64,000 nucleotides of DNA from UBA4408 sp002389785 (GTDB taxonomy: Bacteria; Bacteroidota; Bacteroidia; UBA4408). Position numbers and translations under genes: made by a program. The stretch lies in the NCBI GenBank assembly GCA_035438985.1, contig DAORJK010000002.1, positions 408,364 to 472,363 of the forward strand, given 5' to 3'. This document shows, in pieces, positions 17,085 to 26,444 of this stretch; position 1 is the first letter of the stretch, and each line of letters begins with the position of its first letter. The notes beneath the pieces are model-generated. The model had not been told where the DNA came from and searched no databases. It saw only the letters and a program-made list of their open reading frames with translations.

Positions 17085-18014
17085 ATGAAAATAACCGTAG
17101 TAGGAGCAGGGGCTGTGGGTGCAACTTGTGCCGATAATATTGCTCGTAAAGAATTGTGTCAGGAATTGGTAATTTTAGATATTAAAGAAGGATTGGCAGA
17201 AGGTAAGGCGTTGGACATGACGCAAACAGCTGCTTTATTGGGTTTTGATACAAAAATAACCGGAAGCACCAATGATTATTCTAAAACAGCCGGAAGCGAC
17301 GTAGTAGTAATTACATCAGGTATTCCGCGCAAACCGGGTATGACGCGTGAAGAACTGATTGGCACCAATGCTAACATTGTTAAAGGTGTAACCGAAAATA
17401 TTTTGAAAAATTCACCCAATGCCATCATCATTGTTATTTCCAATCCAATGGATACAATGACGTACCTGGCTTTAACCAGCAGTAAATTACCTAAAAACAG
17501 AGTAATTGGAATGGGAGGAATTTTAGATAGCGCACGTTTTAAATGTTATTTAAGTGCAGCACTCAATTGTTCACCTAACGATTTAAATGCAACCGTAATT
17601 GGCGGACACGGCGACACCACAATGATTCCACTGATTCGTTATGCTACCTGGAACTCAGTTCCGGTAAGCAGTTTATTAAGCGAAGACGTGCAAAAACAAA
17701 TTGTTGCTGATACTATGGTAGGAGGGGCAACTTTAACAAAATTAATTGGAACCAGTGCATGGTACGCACCCGGAGCTGCCGGAGCTGCTTTAGTTGAAAG
17801 CATTGTACGTGATGAGAAAAAACTGTTTACCTGCTGCGTAGCACTTGATGGAGAATATGGACAAAAGGATATTTGCATGGGAGTACCGGTGGTAATTGGT
17901 AAAAATGGATTTGAGAAAATTGTTGATTATAAATTAAATTCCGACGAGCAAGCTGCCTTCAACAAATCGGCAGATGCAGTAAGAAGCATGAACGATGTGC
18001 TAAAAACCATCTAA
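17085..18014 (+). CDS. mdh: Malate dehydrogenase
   Basis: 309 residues of the LDH-like MDH type. NAD-binding GAGAVG lies at 7-12 with Asp32 at the end of the second strand (NAD preference). The substrate loop IPRKPGMTR (80-88) carries Arg82 at the position that selects malate/oxaloacetate over lactate/pyruvate. Arg151 in DSARF and the catalytic His175-x-Asp177 in GGHGDT are present. It oxidises malate to oxaloacetate in the TCA cycle in the cytoplasm. It is a single-gene unit: divergent from the T9SS-B gene and followed by a strong intrinsic terminator at 18032-18066. Confidence 0.97.
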   Translation: MKITVVGAGAVGATCADNIARKELCQELVILDIKEGLAEGKALDMTQTAALLGFDTKITGSTNDYSKTAGSDVVVITSGIPRKPGMTREELIGTNANIVKGVTENILKNSPNAIIIVISNPMDTMTYLALTSSKLPKNRVIGMGGILDSARFKCYLSAALNCSPNDLNATVIGGHGDTTMIPLIRYATWNSVPVSSLLSEDVQKQIVADTMVGGATLTKLIGTSAWYAPGAAGAALVESIVRDEKKLFTCCVALDGEYGQKDICMGVPVVIGKNGFEKIVDYKLNSDEQAAFNKSADAVRSMNDVLKTI

Positions 18015-18031
18015 TTTTTTCACCCTAAATT

Positions 18032-18066
18032 GAAAGCCGCTTCTGCAATAGGAGCGGCTTTTTTAT
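18032..18066 (+). terminator. Rho-independent terminator after mdh
   Basis: AAAGCCGCT and AGCGGCTTT form a perfect 9-bp stem with an 11-nt loop, followed by a T-run on the plus strand. It lies 18 bp after the mdh stop codon. Confidence 0.9.
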
Positions 18067-18166
18067 TAGTACAAAAAATTTATTCCTTCCAAAAAGTAAG
18101 AGGAGAGTCTGCCTCACTACAAGCAGCTCTCCTCTTATCACTCACCTAAACTAAACAAACAAACTT

Positions 18167-19948
18167 TTATTCAGCCTTCACAAATTTTGAAGTTGAACGA
18201 GTAGTAGCATCTATCACCGAAATAGAATAAACACCTTTCGCTAATTGACTAATGGTTTCATTAATATTTTGTTTACCAGCGTTTACTCTATAACCTTTAG
18301 AAAGCACCACTTGTCCTAAATTGTTTTCAATAACAAGTGTAACCATACCTGCTTCCTTAGCTTCAACACTAACGGTAAGTATATCTTTAGCAGGATTTGG
18401 ATATAGTCCAAAAACTGGCTCAGCAGCAGCAATAGCCGAATAAACAACCAGGATGGTACCACTGTTCACTTCTATGTTTACATTACTTACTGTTGGGTTA
18501 GTAGCATTAATGGTCACAATAGAAGGAACAGTAGACTTTCCTGCAACTTCGGCATATATTTGATAAGTGCCGTAAGCGATATTAGGGAAACTGTAATTTC
18601 CATTAATATCCGTGGTGGTGGACGCAATTGGGTTATTGTTCATATCTAATAAAAGGATGGTGATTCCAACGATTGGATCTCCCGGTGACATTAGTCGGTT
18701 TGCACCTTGCAATACGCTTCCACCAATAAATCCAGGCCCACCCGGGTTAGCGCCGGAAACCATGTTGATATTTGCAATTGCAGTTGAATTAATTACAAGT
18801 ACATTGGTAGCAGTTGTCCAAAATAAACTGCTGGTATGGTAGGTAGGCATATAGTAATTGTAGTATGCCGAATTGCTATTCAAAGCAGCTTTAACTAAAT
18901 AAGCTCCGGGTGCAACATTCGAAAAGAAATAATATCCTCCCGAATCGATGGAAGTGGTATCAATGGCTGTAAGTAAGGTACTATCGTGACGAATTAAATA
19001 TACCGTTCCATAATCTGCAGGAGTTAAGAATCCTAAACCTGGCAAACTAACTTGTCCGTATACATAAAAACTACTTTGTGTAGATTGTACAGTAACAGTA
19101 TGGCAAACCTGATCAAAGCAACCAATGGTTGAATCAATAACGCTTAAGCAAACTGTATAGGTTCCCGGTGCGTTATAAACATGTATTGGAAACTGTCCTG
19201 TTCCGCTAGAACCATCACCAAATGTCCAGAAATAATCATAGTTGGCTCCAAAATTTGCATTAAAGTAGGTATTGTTGTTGGCTCCGGTTGATTGGTATCC
19301 AAATGCAGCAGTGCAGGTTGTAGAACTGGCAATAGTAATGGGTGTACATGCCGAACTTGTGCAACCGCTAGAAGTAGTAGTTGTTAAGCAAACATTGTAG
19401 GTTCCTGATGCAGTATAAGTATGTTGTGGGTACATTAAGTTGGAAACAGGACTTCCATCTCCAAAGTTCCACGAATAGCTGCTAATGGTTGCAGGTGTTC
19501 CGTTTTCTGTTGCACTACCCATAAAGAAATAGTTGAATGGGTTAGATATCGAATCAGGAATAGCGTAAAAAGTAGTGTTGCAACTAGCAGGATTGCTTGC
19601 ACATATTACCAATGTTACCGTTGCCGAAGATACAGAACCTTGTGCATTTTGAACTTGTTGCGATACATAAGTATTGCAGGATTGGGTCAGAATGTTGAAA
19701 ACGATATTAGGTCCCATCATTGCTCCTCCGAAAATTGAAACTGAAAATGCTCCAGCGCTGTTCGTATTTACACAGTTGTAATACACAAAGGATGTTTGCA
19801 TACTATCTGTATAAATACACACTTGATGATTGTTAACTGGATTTCCATTGGTGTCGATAACGGTTCCGCTTAGTAAAAAATTGCCTTGTGCAAATGCTCC
19901 AATTACTAAGAAGCAAATAAGGCTGAAGGTGGTAATTAATTTTTTCAT
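18167..19948 (-). CDS. Secreted PKD-repeat protein with T9SS type A sorting domain
   Basis: 593 residues from the ATG at 19948, chosen because it begins a clean signal peptide (MKKLITTFSLICFLVIGAFAQ). An in-frame ATG 16 codons upstream would add a polar stretch. A carboxypeptidase-regulatory-like domain (SGTVIDTNGNPVNNHQV) is followed by two PKD domains (YSWNFGDGSPVSN...CLTTTTSSGC and YFWTFGDGSSGTG...CLSVIDSTIGC). Further Ig-like/CNA-B-like modules follow (DINGNYSFPNIAYGTYQIYAEV), and then a type A C-terminal domain (FGLYPNPAKDILTV...LAKGVYSISV). This is predicted T9SS cargo; its ligand or enzymatic activity is not evident. Confidence 0.85.
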   Translation of the reverse strand: MKKLITTFSLICFLVIGAFAQGNFLLSGTVIDTNGNPVNNHQVCIYTDSMQTSFVYYNCVNTNSAGAFSVSIFGGAMMGPNIVFNILTQSCNTYVSQQVQNAQGSVSSATVTLVICASNPASCNTTFYAIPDSISNPFNYFFMGSATENGTPATISSYSWNFGDGSPVSNLMYPQHTYTASGTYNVCLTTTTSSGCTSSACTPITIASSTTCTAAFGYQSTGANNNTYFNANFGANYDYFWTFGDGSSGTGQFPIHVYNAPGTYTVCLSVIDSTIGCFDQVCHTVTVQSTQSSFYVYGQVSLPGLGFLTPADYGTVYLIRHDSTLLTAIDTTSIDSGGYYFFSNVAPGAYLVKAALNSNSAYYNYYMPTYHTSSLFWTTATNVLVINSTAIANINMVSGANPGGPGFIGGSVLQGANRLMSPGDPIVGITILLLDMNNNPIASTTTDINGNYSFPNIAYGTYQIYAEVAGKSTVPSIVTINATNPTVSNVNIEVNSGTILVVYSAIAAAEPVFGLYPNPAKDILTVSVEAKEAGMVTLVIENNLGQVVLSKGYRVNAGKQNINETISQLAKGVYSISVIDATTRSTSKFVKAE

Positions 19949-20222
19949 GTTGTCTTTTGTTTTTGGGTTAAACTTATTTTTATTTTGATGATACAAATGT
20001 GTTTTCTTTAATTTAGCTATGCAAGTTAAATTTGCAAAAATCTTACCTGTTCAAACTATACAGTATTGCTTATAGACCTTTAAATAGTATACTTTAATAT
20101 CAAAATTTATGTTTTGTCCACATGCATTATTTTGCTTGTTTTTTTCGAAAAAAGCACTTCATTCAAGAGTTATTTTTCAGACTGCTCGATTTTTTATTAT
20201 TTTGCCGGCAAAGCAAAACAGG

Positions 20223-20657
20223 ATGATAGTTGCAAAGGAATTTAAATGGGAAGCTGCTCACCGCTTGCCAAGGCATAATGGTAAATGCAAACACTTGCAT
20301 GGCCACTCTTACAAGATGGTAGTAGAATTTGAAGGAGAGCCCGATGAAACGGGTATGGTGATGGATTTTAATGTATTAAAAAGCCTTGTACAACCAATCG
20401 TTGATCAACTGGATCATACCACTATAATTGCTAAAAGCGATGTTGAATTGCGCGAAACTTTCCTGGCCAAATCATGGAAATATTTTGAAATGGAGAAGGA
20501 ATCAACTGCTGAAAATTTGTGTGCTTTGATACTTGACTTTATTACTAAAAATAACCTTCAACTATTGCGCACAAATTCAATACGTGCAATTTGTATAAAA
20601 ATTTCGGAAACAGCTTCTGCTTACGCTTCTTTAAGAGTTGAAATGGCTGCAGGTTAG
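20223..20657 (+). CDS. queD: 6-carboxy-5,6,7,8-tetrahydropterin synthase
   Basis: 144 residues from the ATG at 20223 (MIVAKEFKWEAAHRL). The frame is open for 38 more codons upstream, but that extension is not QueD-like and includes the AT-rich leader. Zinc ligands His13, His26 and His28 (AAHRL, HLHGHSY), the catalytic Cys22 and the Asp64-His65 pair are visible, and ESTAENLC lies towards the C-terminus. QueD converts dihydroneopterin triphosphate to 6-carboxytetrahydropterin in queuosine/preQ0 synthesis. Other queuosine genes are not nearby. A eukaryote-type PTPS function is less likely because of the CxxxHGH motif. Confidence 0.92.
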   Translation: MIVAKEFKWEAAHRLPRHNGKCKHLHGHSYKMVVEFEGEPDETGMVMDFNVLKSLVQPIVDQLDHTTIIAKSDVELRETFLAKSWKYFEMEKESTAENLCALILDFITKNNLQLLRTNSIRAICIKISETASAYASLRVEMAAG

Positions 20658-20737
20658 CGCAATTAATAGTCTAGTTCAAGCGCTGTTCAACCAACACTTG
20701 AAAATTAAAAGAAATTATACTTGAATTAATGTGGAAT

Positions 20738-21109
20738 TCAGGCGGTTGTTTTACTTAGCTCTTCTCCTTGTTCATTTTGTTCAGCTAACGTCCATCCATC
20801 GGTAACTGTTGTTTCCAACCACACTCTTCCCGATTTTCTAAAAACCTGAACAGCCAATCCATATATATCGCTAAACCGTTGTTCTAAATCATTAACCGTC
20901 ATCGCTGCGTTAATTACTAAATGACCTTTTGTGTGAATCGTGCGACATTCACCCAAGGTTTTGCTATTGTTCTTGACAAATTTTTTTGAACTAGCGGCCC
21001 CCGGCTTGTGAGGCTTCGAAAAAAACTCAAGTTTAAGAAAGGGAAAAACCGAATTAAATTCTTCTTGTATAGCAGAAATTTTTCGTCGATCATTTATTGT
21101 TACCAGCAT
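20738..21109 (-). CDS. Conserved hypothetical protein
   Basis: 123 residues without a signal peptide or membrane segment. The N-terminus (MLVTINDRRKISAIQEEFNSVFPFLKLEFFSKPHKPG) is basic and mixed alpha/beta. The C-terminal half (MTVNDLEQRFSDIYGLAVQVFRKSGRVWLETTVTDGWTL) reads like a small alpha/beta domain. I believe similar ~120-residue proteins are common in Bacteroidota, but I do not recognise a named family. It is convergent with queD and lies upstream of the regulator/kinase pair on the same strand with a 175-bp gap, so it is probably transcribed separately. Confidence 0.6.
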   Translation of the reverse strand: MLVTINDRRKISAIQEEFNSVFPFLKLEFFSKPHKPGAASSKKFVKNNSKTLGECRTIHTKGHLVINAAMTVNDLEQRFSDIYGLAVQVFRKSGRVWLETTVTDGWTLAEQNEQGEELSKTTA

Positions 21110-21284
21110 AGCCTCTTATGATAGTTAATTTAGCTATGCAAAAATACAGGTGAAGTAACTTTCTTGAAATGAGAGAAGTCAGAACAATTACTGATACATA
21201 TCATGTACCTACCATTTTGTACAGTACCTTGAGTCTTATCTAATTTTGAAGAGGTAGCTTATTCGACAAAGGCTGATTATTAAA

Positions 21285-22343
21285 CTAATTTTTCATTTTC
21301 GCTAACTTCTCATAATTCAAAATGGTAATAGTACCGGCTGAAATTTCGATGTACTTTTCTTCCTTAAAATCACTTAAAGTTCGTATGACAGTTTCGGTGG
21401 CAGTACCAACAATATTCGCTAAATCTTCACGAGAAACATGCATACTGAATTTTTGATCGCTGGCAGATTTGTATTTATCCGATAGTTTTACCAATGCTTC
21501 AGCAACCCTTTTGCGCACGGAGTTATAAGCCAGCTTAACCAATTGCTTTTCTTTTTCACGTAAATTATTTGAAAGCAATTCAATAAATTTCCGTGACACT
21601 TCAGCGTTTTTATAGATCAAATCGTAAAAATCTTCTTTGGGAATCATGTAAACTTCACTGTCTTCAAGTGCTGTGGCAGTGTTGGTATGTTTCTCGCCTT
21701 GCAACAGCGAAAGGTAGCCAAAAAAATCTCCTTCTTTATACAACTCGGTAATTAGCTCCTTACCTATTTCATTGCTTTGAAAAGTTTTTATTTTCCCTTT
21801 GTTTACAAAATAAACTCCTTTGGGATAGGAACCTTCAGTATAGATATCGTCTTTCTTTTTATAGCTTCTTACTTCCTGTTCTTTTGAAAGTTCTTTCAAC
21901 GATTCAATGCCTTTTGCTTCCGAAATAAAATCACTAATTCCTTTTAAATTTTTAGTGAATTCTTTTTTCAAAATGCTGTTTTTACGTAATCTACTTTCAA
22001 TGGCATTCAGCAAATCCATATCATCAAATGGCTTGGTAATATAATCATCGGCCCCCATTTCCATGCCCTTTCTGAAATCGCTTCGTTCTGCCTTGGCAGT
22101 TAAAAATATAAAAGGAATTCCGGCGGTTTCATCGTTTTTTGAAAGCATGTGTAACACGCCATGTCCATCCAACACTGGCATCATGATGTCGCAAATAATT
22201 AAATCAGGTTTTTCTTTTTGAGCCAATTCAACACCTTCTTTGCCATGCTTTGCGGTAATTACCTTGTACTTGGCTAATTCAAGTATTTCAGCAGTGTTTT
22301 CTCGTACGTCTTTGTTATCTTCAATCAATAATATAGTAGTCAT
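21285..22343 (-). CDS. Response regulator with CRP/FNR-type cNMP-binding and HTH output domains
   Basis: 352 residues in three modules. The first is a receiver domain (1-~120) with acidic pair Glu8-Asp9, phospho-acceptor Asp52 in CDIMMP and Lys in ITKPFDD. The second is a cyclic-nucleotide-binding-type beta-barrel (~145-260: IYTEGSYPKGVYFVNKGKIKTF...GDFFGYLSLLQGEKHTNTATAL). The third is a CRP-type winged helix (~275-350: SREDLANIVGTATETVIRTLSDFKEEKYI). No FNR-type Cys cluster is visible, so an Fe-S sensor is not supported. The gene follows the sensor kinase gene with a 3-bp gap. Expected role: a phosphorylation-controlled, CRP-like transcription factor. Confidence 0.9.
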   Translation of the reverse strand: MTTILLIEDNKDVRENTAEILELAKYKVITAKHGKEGVELAQKEKPDLIICDIMMPVLDGHGVLHMLSKNDETAGIPFIFLTAKAERSDFRKGMEMGADDYITKPFDDMDLLNAIESRLRKNSILKKEFTKNLKGISDFISEAKGIESLKELSKEQEVRSYKKKDDIYTEGSYPKGVYFVNKGKIKTFQSNEIGKELITELYKEGDFFGYLSLLQGEKHTNTATALEDSEVYMIPKEDFYDLIYKNAEVSRKFIELLSNNLREKEKQLVKLAYNSVRKRVAEALVKLSDKYKSASDQKFSMHVSREDLANIVGTATETVIRTLSDFKEEKYIEISAGTITILNYEKLAKMKN

Positions 22344-22346
22344 AGT

Positions 22347-23552
22347 TTATTGTGGTATTATGATGGTAAAGGTTGTTCCTTTATTTTCTTTGCTTTCAAA
22401 ATCCAATGTAGCATTCATCAATTCGGCGTAACGAGATACAATGGCTAATCCCAAGCCGGTACCTTGTATGTGGGTTGCATTGTTTCCTCTGAAAAAGCGT
22501 TCAAACAAATGTTCTTGATCTTCCTTCGGAATTCCAATTCCGTTGTCTTTTACCGAAATACGCAAGGATGAATTTTGAACTTTCACACTTACTTCTACTG
22601 TACCTCCATTGGGTGAAAACTTTAGTGCGTTAGAGATTAAATTAAACAAAATGTTTTTCACCAATTTTTTATCCAAAACAACCTGTTCATTGCCGCTATA
22701 TGAAAGGGCAATTTGTTGATTGTTTTGGGCCATCCCCAACATGTCTGAAATTATTTCGTTAATAAAAGTCTTTAGGTTAATGGCTTCCGGCAGGTTTTCA
22801 ATTTTGCCTTCCTCCAACTTGCTTACCGATAAAAAATCATTCAGGATATCGGTTAGGTTATTGATTGAAGTTTTAATCTTACCTACATGTTTCAACTGAT
22901 TTTCGGTATCCTTTTGCTCACCATACTTGGTTACCAGTGAAAGTGACGAGAGCATGGTGGTAAGTGGAGTTCTAAACTCGTGAGAAGCCATCGAAACAAA
23001 GCGCGTCTTTAATTCATTCAAGTCTTTTTCCTTTTCCAAAGCCTGTCTTAAATCTTCTTTTGTTTTCTGTAATTCATCTACAGCCTCCTCCAAAATAAGT
23101 GTACGGTTTTTAACTTGTCTCTCAAGTTCTACCGAATAATTTTTTAATTTATCTTCCGCTTGTTTGCGAATGCTGATGTCGATTATAAAGGCGATCACAA
23201 ACTTTCCTTCCGGTGTTGAGTATGGACTTAAACTAATTTCAACAGGAAACTCGGTTCCGTCTTTTTTTAAGCCATGAAGTTCCATCCCTTGCCCCATGGA
23301 GCGAGGATGTGGATGTTGTTGAAATTTAGTTCTGGATTCTAAATGTTTATCACTGAGTTTTTTGGGAATCAGTGTTTCAATTTTTTGTCCGGTTAATTCG
23401 CCTTTTCCATACCCAAATAACTTCTCGGCGCTTGGATTTGCCTGGGTAATTGTTCCGGTATCGTCGCTCACTAAAATTCCTTCTGTTGCATACAAAAACA
23501 AGGCATTTACTCCCTCTTTACTATCCACGTTTTGGCTTACTAGTTGGTGCAT
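22347..23552 (-). CDS. PAS-domain sensor histidine kinase
   Basis: 401 residues from MHQLVSQ (an ATG ten codons upstream is also open). There is no membrane segment, so the kinase is soluble. One PAS domain (~18-125: GILVSDDTGTITQANPSAEKLFGYGKGELTGQKIETLIP, closing with FIIDISIRKQAEDKL) is followed by a coiled coil (~130-185). The HisKA H-box SHEFRTPL has phospho-acceptor His191, and the HATPase domain has N (NLISNALKFSPNGG), G1 (DNGIGIP), F (LFERFFRG) and G2 (GTGLGLAIV) boxes. The cognate partner is the adjacent response regulator. The PAS domain has His70 aligned with the heme-ligand position of FixL/DosP; heme binding is only a possibility. Confidence 0.92.
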   Translation of the reverse strand: MHQLVSQNVDSKEGVNALFLYATEGILVSDDTGTITQANPSAEKLFGYGKGELTGQKIETLIPKKLSDKHLESRTKFQQHPHPRSMGQGMELHGLKKDGTEFPVEISLSPYSTPEGKFVIAFIIDISIRKQAEDKLKNYSVELERQVKNRTLILEEAVDELQKTKEDLRQALEKEKDLNELKTRFVSMASHEFRTPLTTMLSSLSLVTKYGEQKDTENQLKHVGKIKTSINNLTDILNDFLSVSKLEEGKIENLPEAINLKTFINEIISDMLGMAQNNQQIALSYSGNEQVVLDKKLVKNILFNLISNALKFSPNGGTVEVSVKVQNSSLRISVKDNGIGIPKEDQEHLFERFFRGNNATHIQGTGLGLAIVSRYAELMNATLDFESKENKGTTFTIIIPQ

Positions 23553-23705
23553 GGCTAAATTACAATTTTTGGCAACATGCAAAGTTATTTTACTGAAATT
23601 TAAAAAATATGACTTTGGTCAGTTTGTGTTTTTATTCAAGCAACCTTATCAAGTATTGAATTGGAATGCTTTGCATCGCAAGATTCACATGTAGTTGGGA
23701 GAAAT

Positions 23706-23743
23706 AAAAAACCGCTTCTAAGAATTTTCTCGGAAGCGGTTTT
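23706..23743 (-). terminator. Rho-independent terminator after pnp
   Basis: AAAACCGCTTC and GAAGCGGTTTT form an 11-bp stem around a 14-nt loop. Read on the minus strand, the stem is followed by a T-rich tail. It begins 18 bp beyond the pnp stop codon. Confidence 0.85.
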
Positions 23744-23760
23744 CATTCAACATTATATTT

Positions 23761-25899
23761 TTAAGCTTGTTGTTCAGCTTGCTTTTCTGGCTTAGGTAAT
23801 AAAGCCTTACGCGATAGTTTAAATTTTCCGGTTTTGGGATCTGTTCCAATTAATTTTACTTGGATTTTTTCACCTTCTTTCAGTACCCCTTCCAAGCTGT
23901 CTAATCGCTTGTGGTCTACTTCCGAAATGTGCAACAATCCATCTTTCCCCGGCATAAATTCAACAAAGGCTCCAAAAGCAAGAATCGATTTAATTTTTCC
24001 TTCATAGGTTTCACCTACTTCCGGAATCGCAACTATTGCACGAATCTTAGCCATTGCTTTGTCGATGTTTTCTTTATTATCACTCGATACTTGCACAAAA
24101 CCTTGATTGTCGATTTCTTCAATGGTAATAATAGTATTGGTTTCACGCTGCATTTCCTGAATAATTTTTCCACCCGGTCCGATAATCGCTCCAATGAATT
24201 CCTTTGGAATGGTAATTTTCACAATACGCGGTGCATGTGGCTTGTAGTCTTCACGCGGTGCCGCTAAGGTTTTTTTCATCTCACCCAAAATGTGCATTCT
24301 TCCTGCTTTCGCTTGTTCCAATGCTTCTGTTAATACAGCATAACTCAAGCCATCCACTTTAATATCCATTTGACAAGCGGTGATTCCTTTTTCTGAACCC
24401 ACTACTTTAAAATCCATGTCTCCCAAGTGGTCCTCATCACCCAAAATATCCGATAATACTGCATATTTTCCGGTACTGTCGGTTATTAAACCCATTGCAA
24501 TTCCAGATACCGGGCGAGTTAATTGCACACCGGCATCCATTAATGCCAAGGTACCTGCACACACAGTCGCCATCGACGACGAACCGTTTGATTCTAAAAT
24601 ATCCGATACAACTCGCACTGTATAGGGGTTTTCAAGTGGCATTACTTGCTTAATTCCACGCATGGCCAAATTTCCGTGTCCAACTTCACGACGTCCAACA
24701 CCGCGATTCGGTTTTACCTCACCGGTTGAGAAACCTGGAAAATTGTAATGCAACAAAAAGTTGTTTTTCCCATTGATCATGGCACCATCAATTAATTGCT
24801 CATCCATCTTCGTTCCTAAGGTAACCGATGTTAACGATTGAGTTTCGCCACGAGTAAATATTGCTGAACCATGCGCAGCAGGCAAATAATCCACCTCGCT
24901 CCAAATAGGTCGAATTTGATCGAGCTTACGTCCATCTAAGCGGGTGCGCTCATTCAAAACGCTGGCTCGAACAGCTTCCTTTTCAACATCGTGAAAATAT
25001 TTTCCAATTAAAAATGCTTCAGCCTTTTGTTGCTCTTCGCTAAGTGTTTCAACAAATTCCTTTTTTATAGCAGAAAATAATTCCTTGCGGATATTTTTAT
25101 TGTCATTTCCTGATCTTGCTACTGCATAAATTTTATCATAACAAGCTTTGGTAATTGCTTCTTTTAATTCAGGATTGTGTTTTTCGTGCACATATTCGCG
25201 TTTAGCCGGAGCATTTGCCATTACTGCAAATTCTTCCTGTGCTTTACACAATAATTTGATGGTTTCATGTGCAAGTTTTAAGGCTTCCAACATATCCGCC
25301 TCACTGCATTCTTTCATTTCACCTTCTACCATGTTTATGTCTTTAGCAGAGGCAGCAACCATAATATCCATATCGGCATTTGCTAATTCCGACATTAATG
25401 GATTCACAACAAATTTACCATCAATGCGAGCAACACGTACTTCGGCAATTGGTCCGTTAAATGGAATATCTGAAATAGTCAGTGCCGCTGAAGCAGCCAA
25501 TGCCGCCAACGCATCCGGTAATATGTTCTTATCAGCCGAAATTAAGCTAATCATAACTTGGGTATCAGCATGATAATTTTCCGGAAATAAAGGTCGCAAA
25601 GCACGGTCAACTAATCTGCTGATCAATACTTCATAATCCGATAATTTTGCTTCTCGTTTGAAAAATCCTCCCGGAAATCTTCCTACTGCTGCGTATTTTT
25701 CTTGATAATCAACTGAAAGTGGTAAAAAATCTACATTCTCACCGGCTTCTTTTTTTGATACAACTGTAGCCAATAACATGGTATTGCCCATTTTTACTAC
25801 TACCGATGCATCTGCTTGTTTAGCCAGTTTTCCGGTTTCTAAACTAATGGTTCTACCATCTCCTAACTCAATTGTTTTTGTTATTCCTTTTGGTGACAT
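23761..25899 (-). CDS. pnp: Polyribonucleotide nucleotidyltransferase (PNPase)
   Basis: 712 residues, the normal family length. The order is: first RNase PH domain (from IELGDGRTISLETGKLAKQADASVVV), alpha-helical linker, second RNase PH domain (RLDGRKLDQIRPIWSEV...HGSAIFTRGETQSL...SDILGDEDHLGDMDFKVVGS, catalytic Asp cluster), KH domain (IPKEFIGAIIGPGGKIIQEM) and C-terminal S1 domain (GETYEGKIKSILAFGAFVEFMPGKDGLLHISE). It degrades RNA 3'-5' by phosphorolysis and can add tails. It lies downstream of rpsO, the order conserved in many bacteria. The rpsO terminator between them suggests pnp is partly independently expressed. Confidence 0.98.
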   Translation of the reverse strand: MSPKGITKTIELGDGRTISLETGKLAKQADASVVVKMGNTMLLATVVSKKEAGENVDFLPLSVDYQEKYAAVGRFPGGFFKREAKLSDYEVLISRLVDRALRPLFPENYHADTQVMISLISADKNILPDALAALAASAALTISDIPFNGPIAEVRVARIDGKFVVNPLMSELANADMDIMVAASAKDINMVEGEMKECSEADMLEALKLAHETIKLLCKAQEEFAVMANAPAKREYVHEKHNPELKEAITKACYDKIYAVARSGNDNKNIRKELFSAIKKEFVETLSEEQQKAEAFLIGKYFHDVEKEAVRASVLNERTRLDGRKLDQIRPIWSEVDYLPAAHGSAIFTRGETQSLTSVTLGTKMDEQLIDGAMINGKNNFLLHYNFPGFSTGEVKPNRGVGRREVGHGNLAMRGIKQVMPLENPYTVRVVSDILESNGSSSMATVCAGTLALMDAGVQLTRPVSGIAMGLITDSTGKYAVLSDILGDEDHLGDMDFKVVGSEKGITACQMDIKVDGLSYAVLTEALEQAKAGRMHILGEMKKTLAAPREDYKPHAPRIVKITIPKEFIGAIIGPGGKIIQEMQRETNTIITIEEIDNQGFVQVSSDNKENIDKAMAKIRAIVAIPEVGETYEGKIKSILAFGAFVEFMPGKDGLLHISEVDHKRLDSLEGVLKEGEKIQVKLIGTDPKTGKFKLSRKALLPKPEKQAEQQA

Positions 25900-26040
25900 C
25901 TTGTTTTTGTTTTATGCAATAGGTTTCATCTTTTGGCCTATCGCGGTTTATATTAATTGGTAATTGTTTTGCTCGTGTTGATTTTACTTACCTGGGATTT
26001 TGTTTAAAACAGATTATAAACAAGCATGGGTATGTATAGA

Positions 26041-26070
26041 AAAAAAGGCAATCTAAAGACTGCCTTTTTT
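26041..26070 (-). terminator. Rho-independent terminator after rpsO
   Basis: AAAAAAGGCA and TGCCTTTTTT form a 10-bp stem with a 10-nt loop and T-rich flank on the minus strand. It lies 14 bp after the rpsO stop codon. Confidence 0.88.
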
Positions 26071-26084
26071 TATGATTCAGGTAA

Positions 26085-26354
26085 TTATTTCCTTAAATCT
26101 AGTTTTTTGATGATTGCTCGGTAGCGCTCAATATCTGTATTGTGAAGATAATTTAATAAACCTCTGCGTTTACCTACTAAAGCAATTAAAGATTTTTGTG
26201 TTGCAAAATCTTTCTTATTCGATTTTAAATGATCGGTAAGGTGATTAATTCGGTGTGTAAACAAAGCAATTTGACCTTCTGAAGAACCTGTGTTAGTTTC
26301 GGTTTTGCCGTGTTTTTTAAATATGTCTTTCTTAATTTCTGAAGTTAAATACAT
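26085..26354 (-). CDS. rpsO: 30S ribosomal protein S15
   Basis: 89 residues, the exact family length. MYLTSEIKKDIFKKHGKTETNTGSSEGQIALFTHRINHLTDHLKSNKKDF and LIALVGKRRGLLNYLHNTDIERYRAIIKKLDLRK carry the 16S-binding residues (GSSEGQIA, RRGLL..L). It binds the central domain of 16S rRNA during 30S assembly. It is preceded by a good Bacteroidota promoter (26389-26418) with a leader of about 30 nt and followed by its own terminator before pnp. In E. coli S15 represses its own translation; no equivalent leader structure is evident here. Confidence 0.98.
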   Translation of the reverse strand: MYLTSEIKKDIFKKHGKTETNTGSSEGQIALFTHRINHLTDHLKSNKKDFATQKSLIALVGKRRGLLNYLHNTDIERYRAIIKKLDLRK

Positions 26355-26388
26355 GTTGTTCTGTTTTCTAAATTTTGAAAATGAGGCG

Positions 26389-26418
26389 CAAATATAGCTA
26401 TTATTTTCATTTAAACAA
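26389..26418 (-). promoter_or_regulatory. Bacteroidota-type promoter of rpsO
   Basis: On the minus strand TTG (26418-26416), a 19-nt spacer, and TATATTTG (26396-26389) match the Bacteroidota consensus TTG-N19-TAnnTTTG for the primary sigma factor. The rpsO ATG is 35 nt downstream. Confidence 0.7.
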
Positions 26419-26444
26419 GTAGCTAAGGCATCTTTTAATTTACC

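Noticed and set aside
20109..20222. 38-codon N-terminal extension of queD
   Set aside because: The extension is not QueD-like and lies in an AT-rich leader; the canonical N-terminus begins at 20223.
21285..22343. FNR-type iron-sulfur sensing by the CRP-like regulator
   Set aside because: No Cys cluster is present at the N-terminus or in the barrel; the N-terminal part is a receiver domain.
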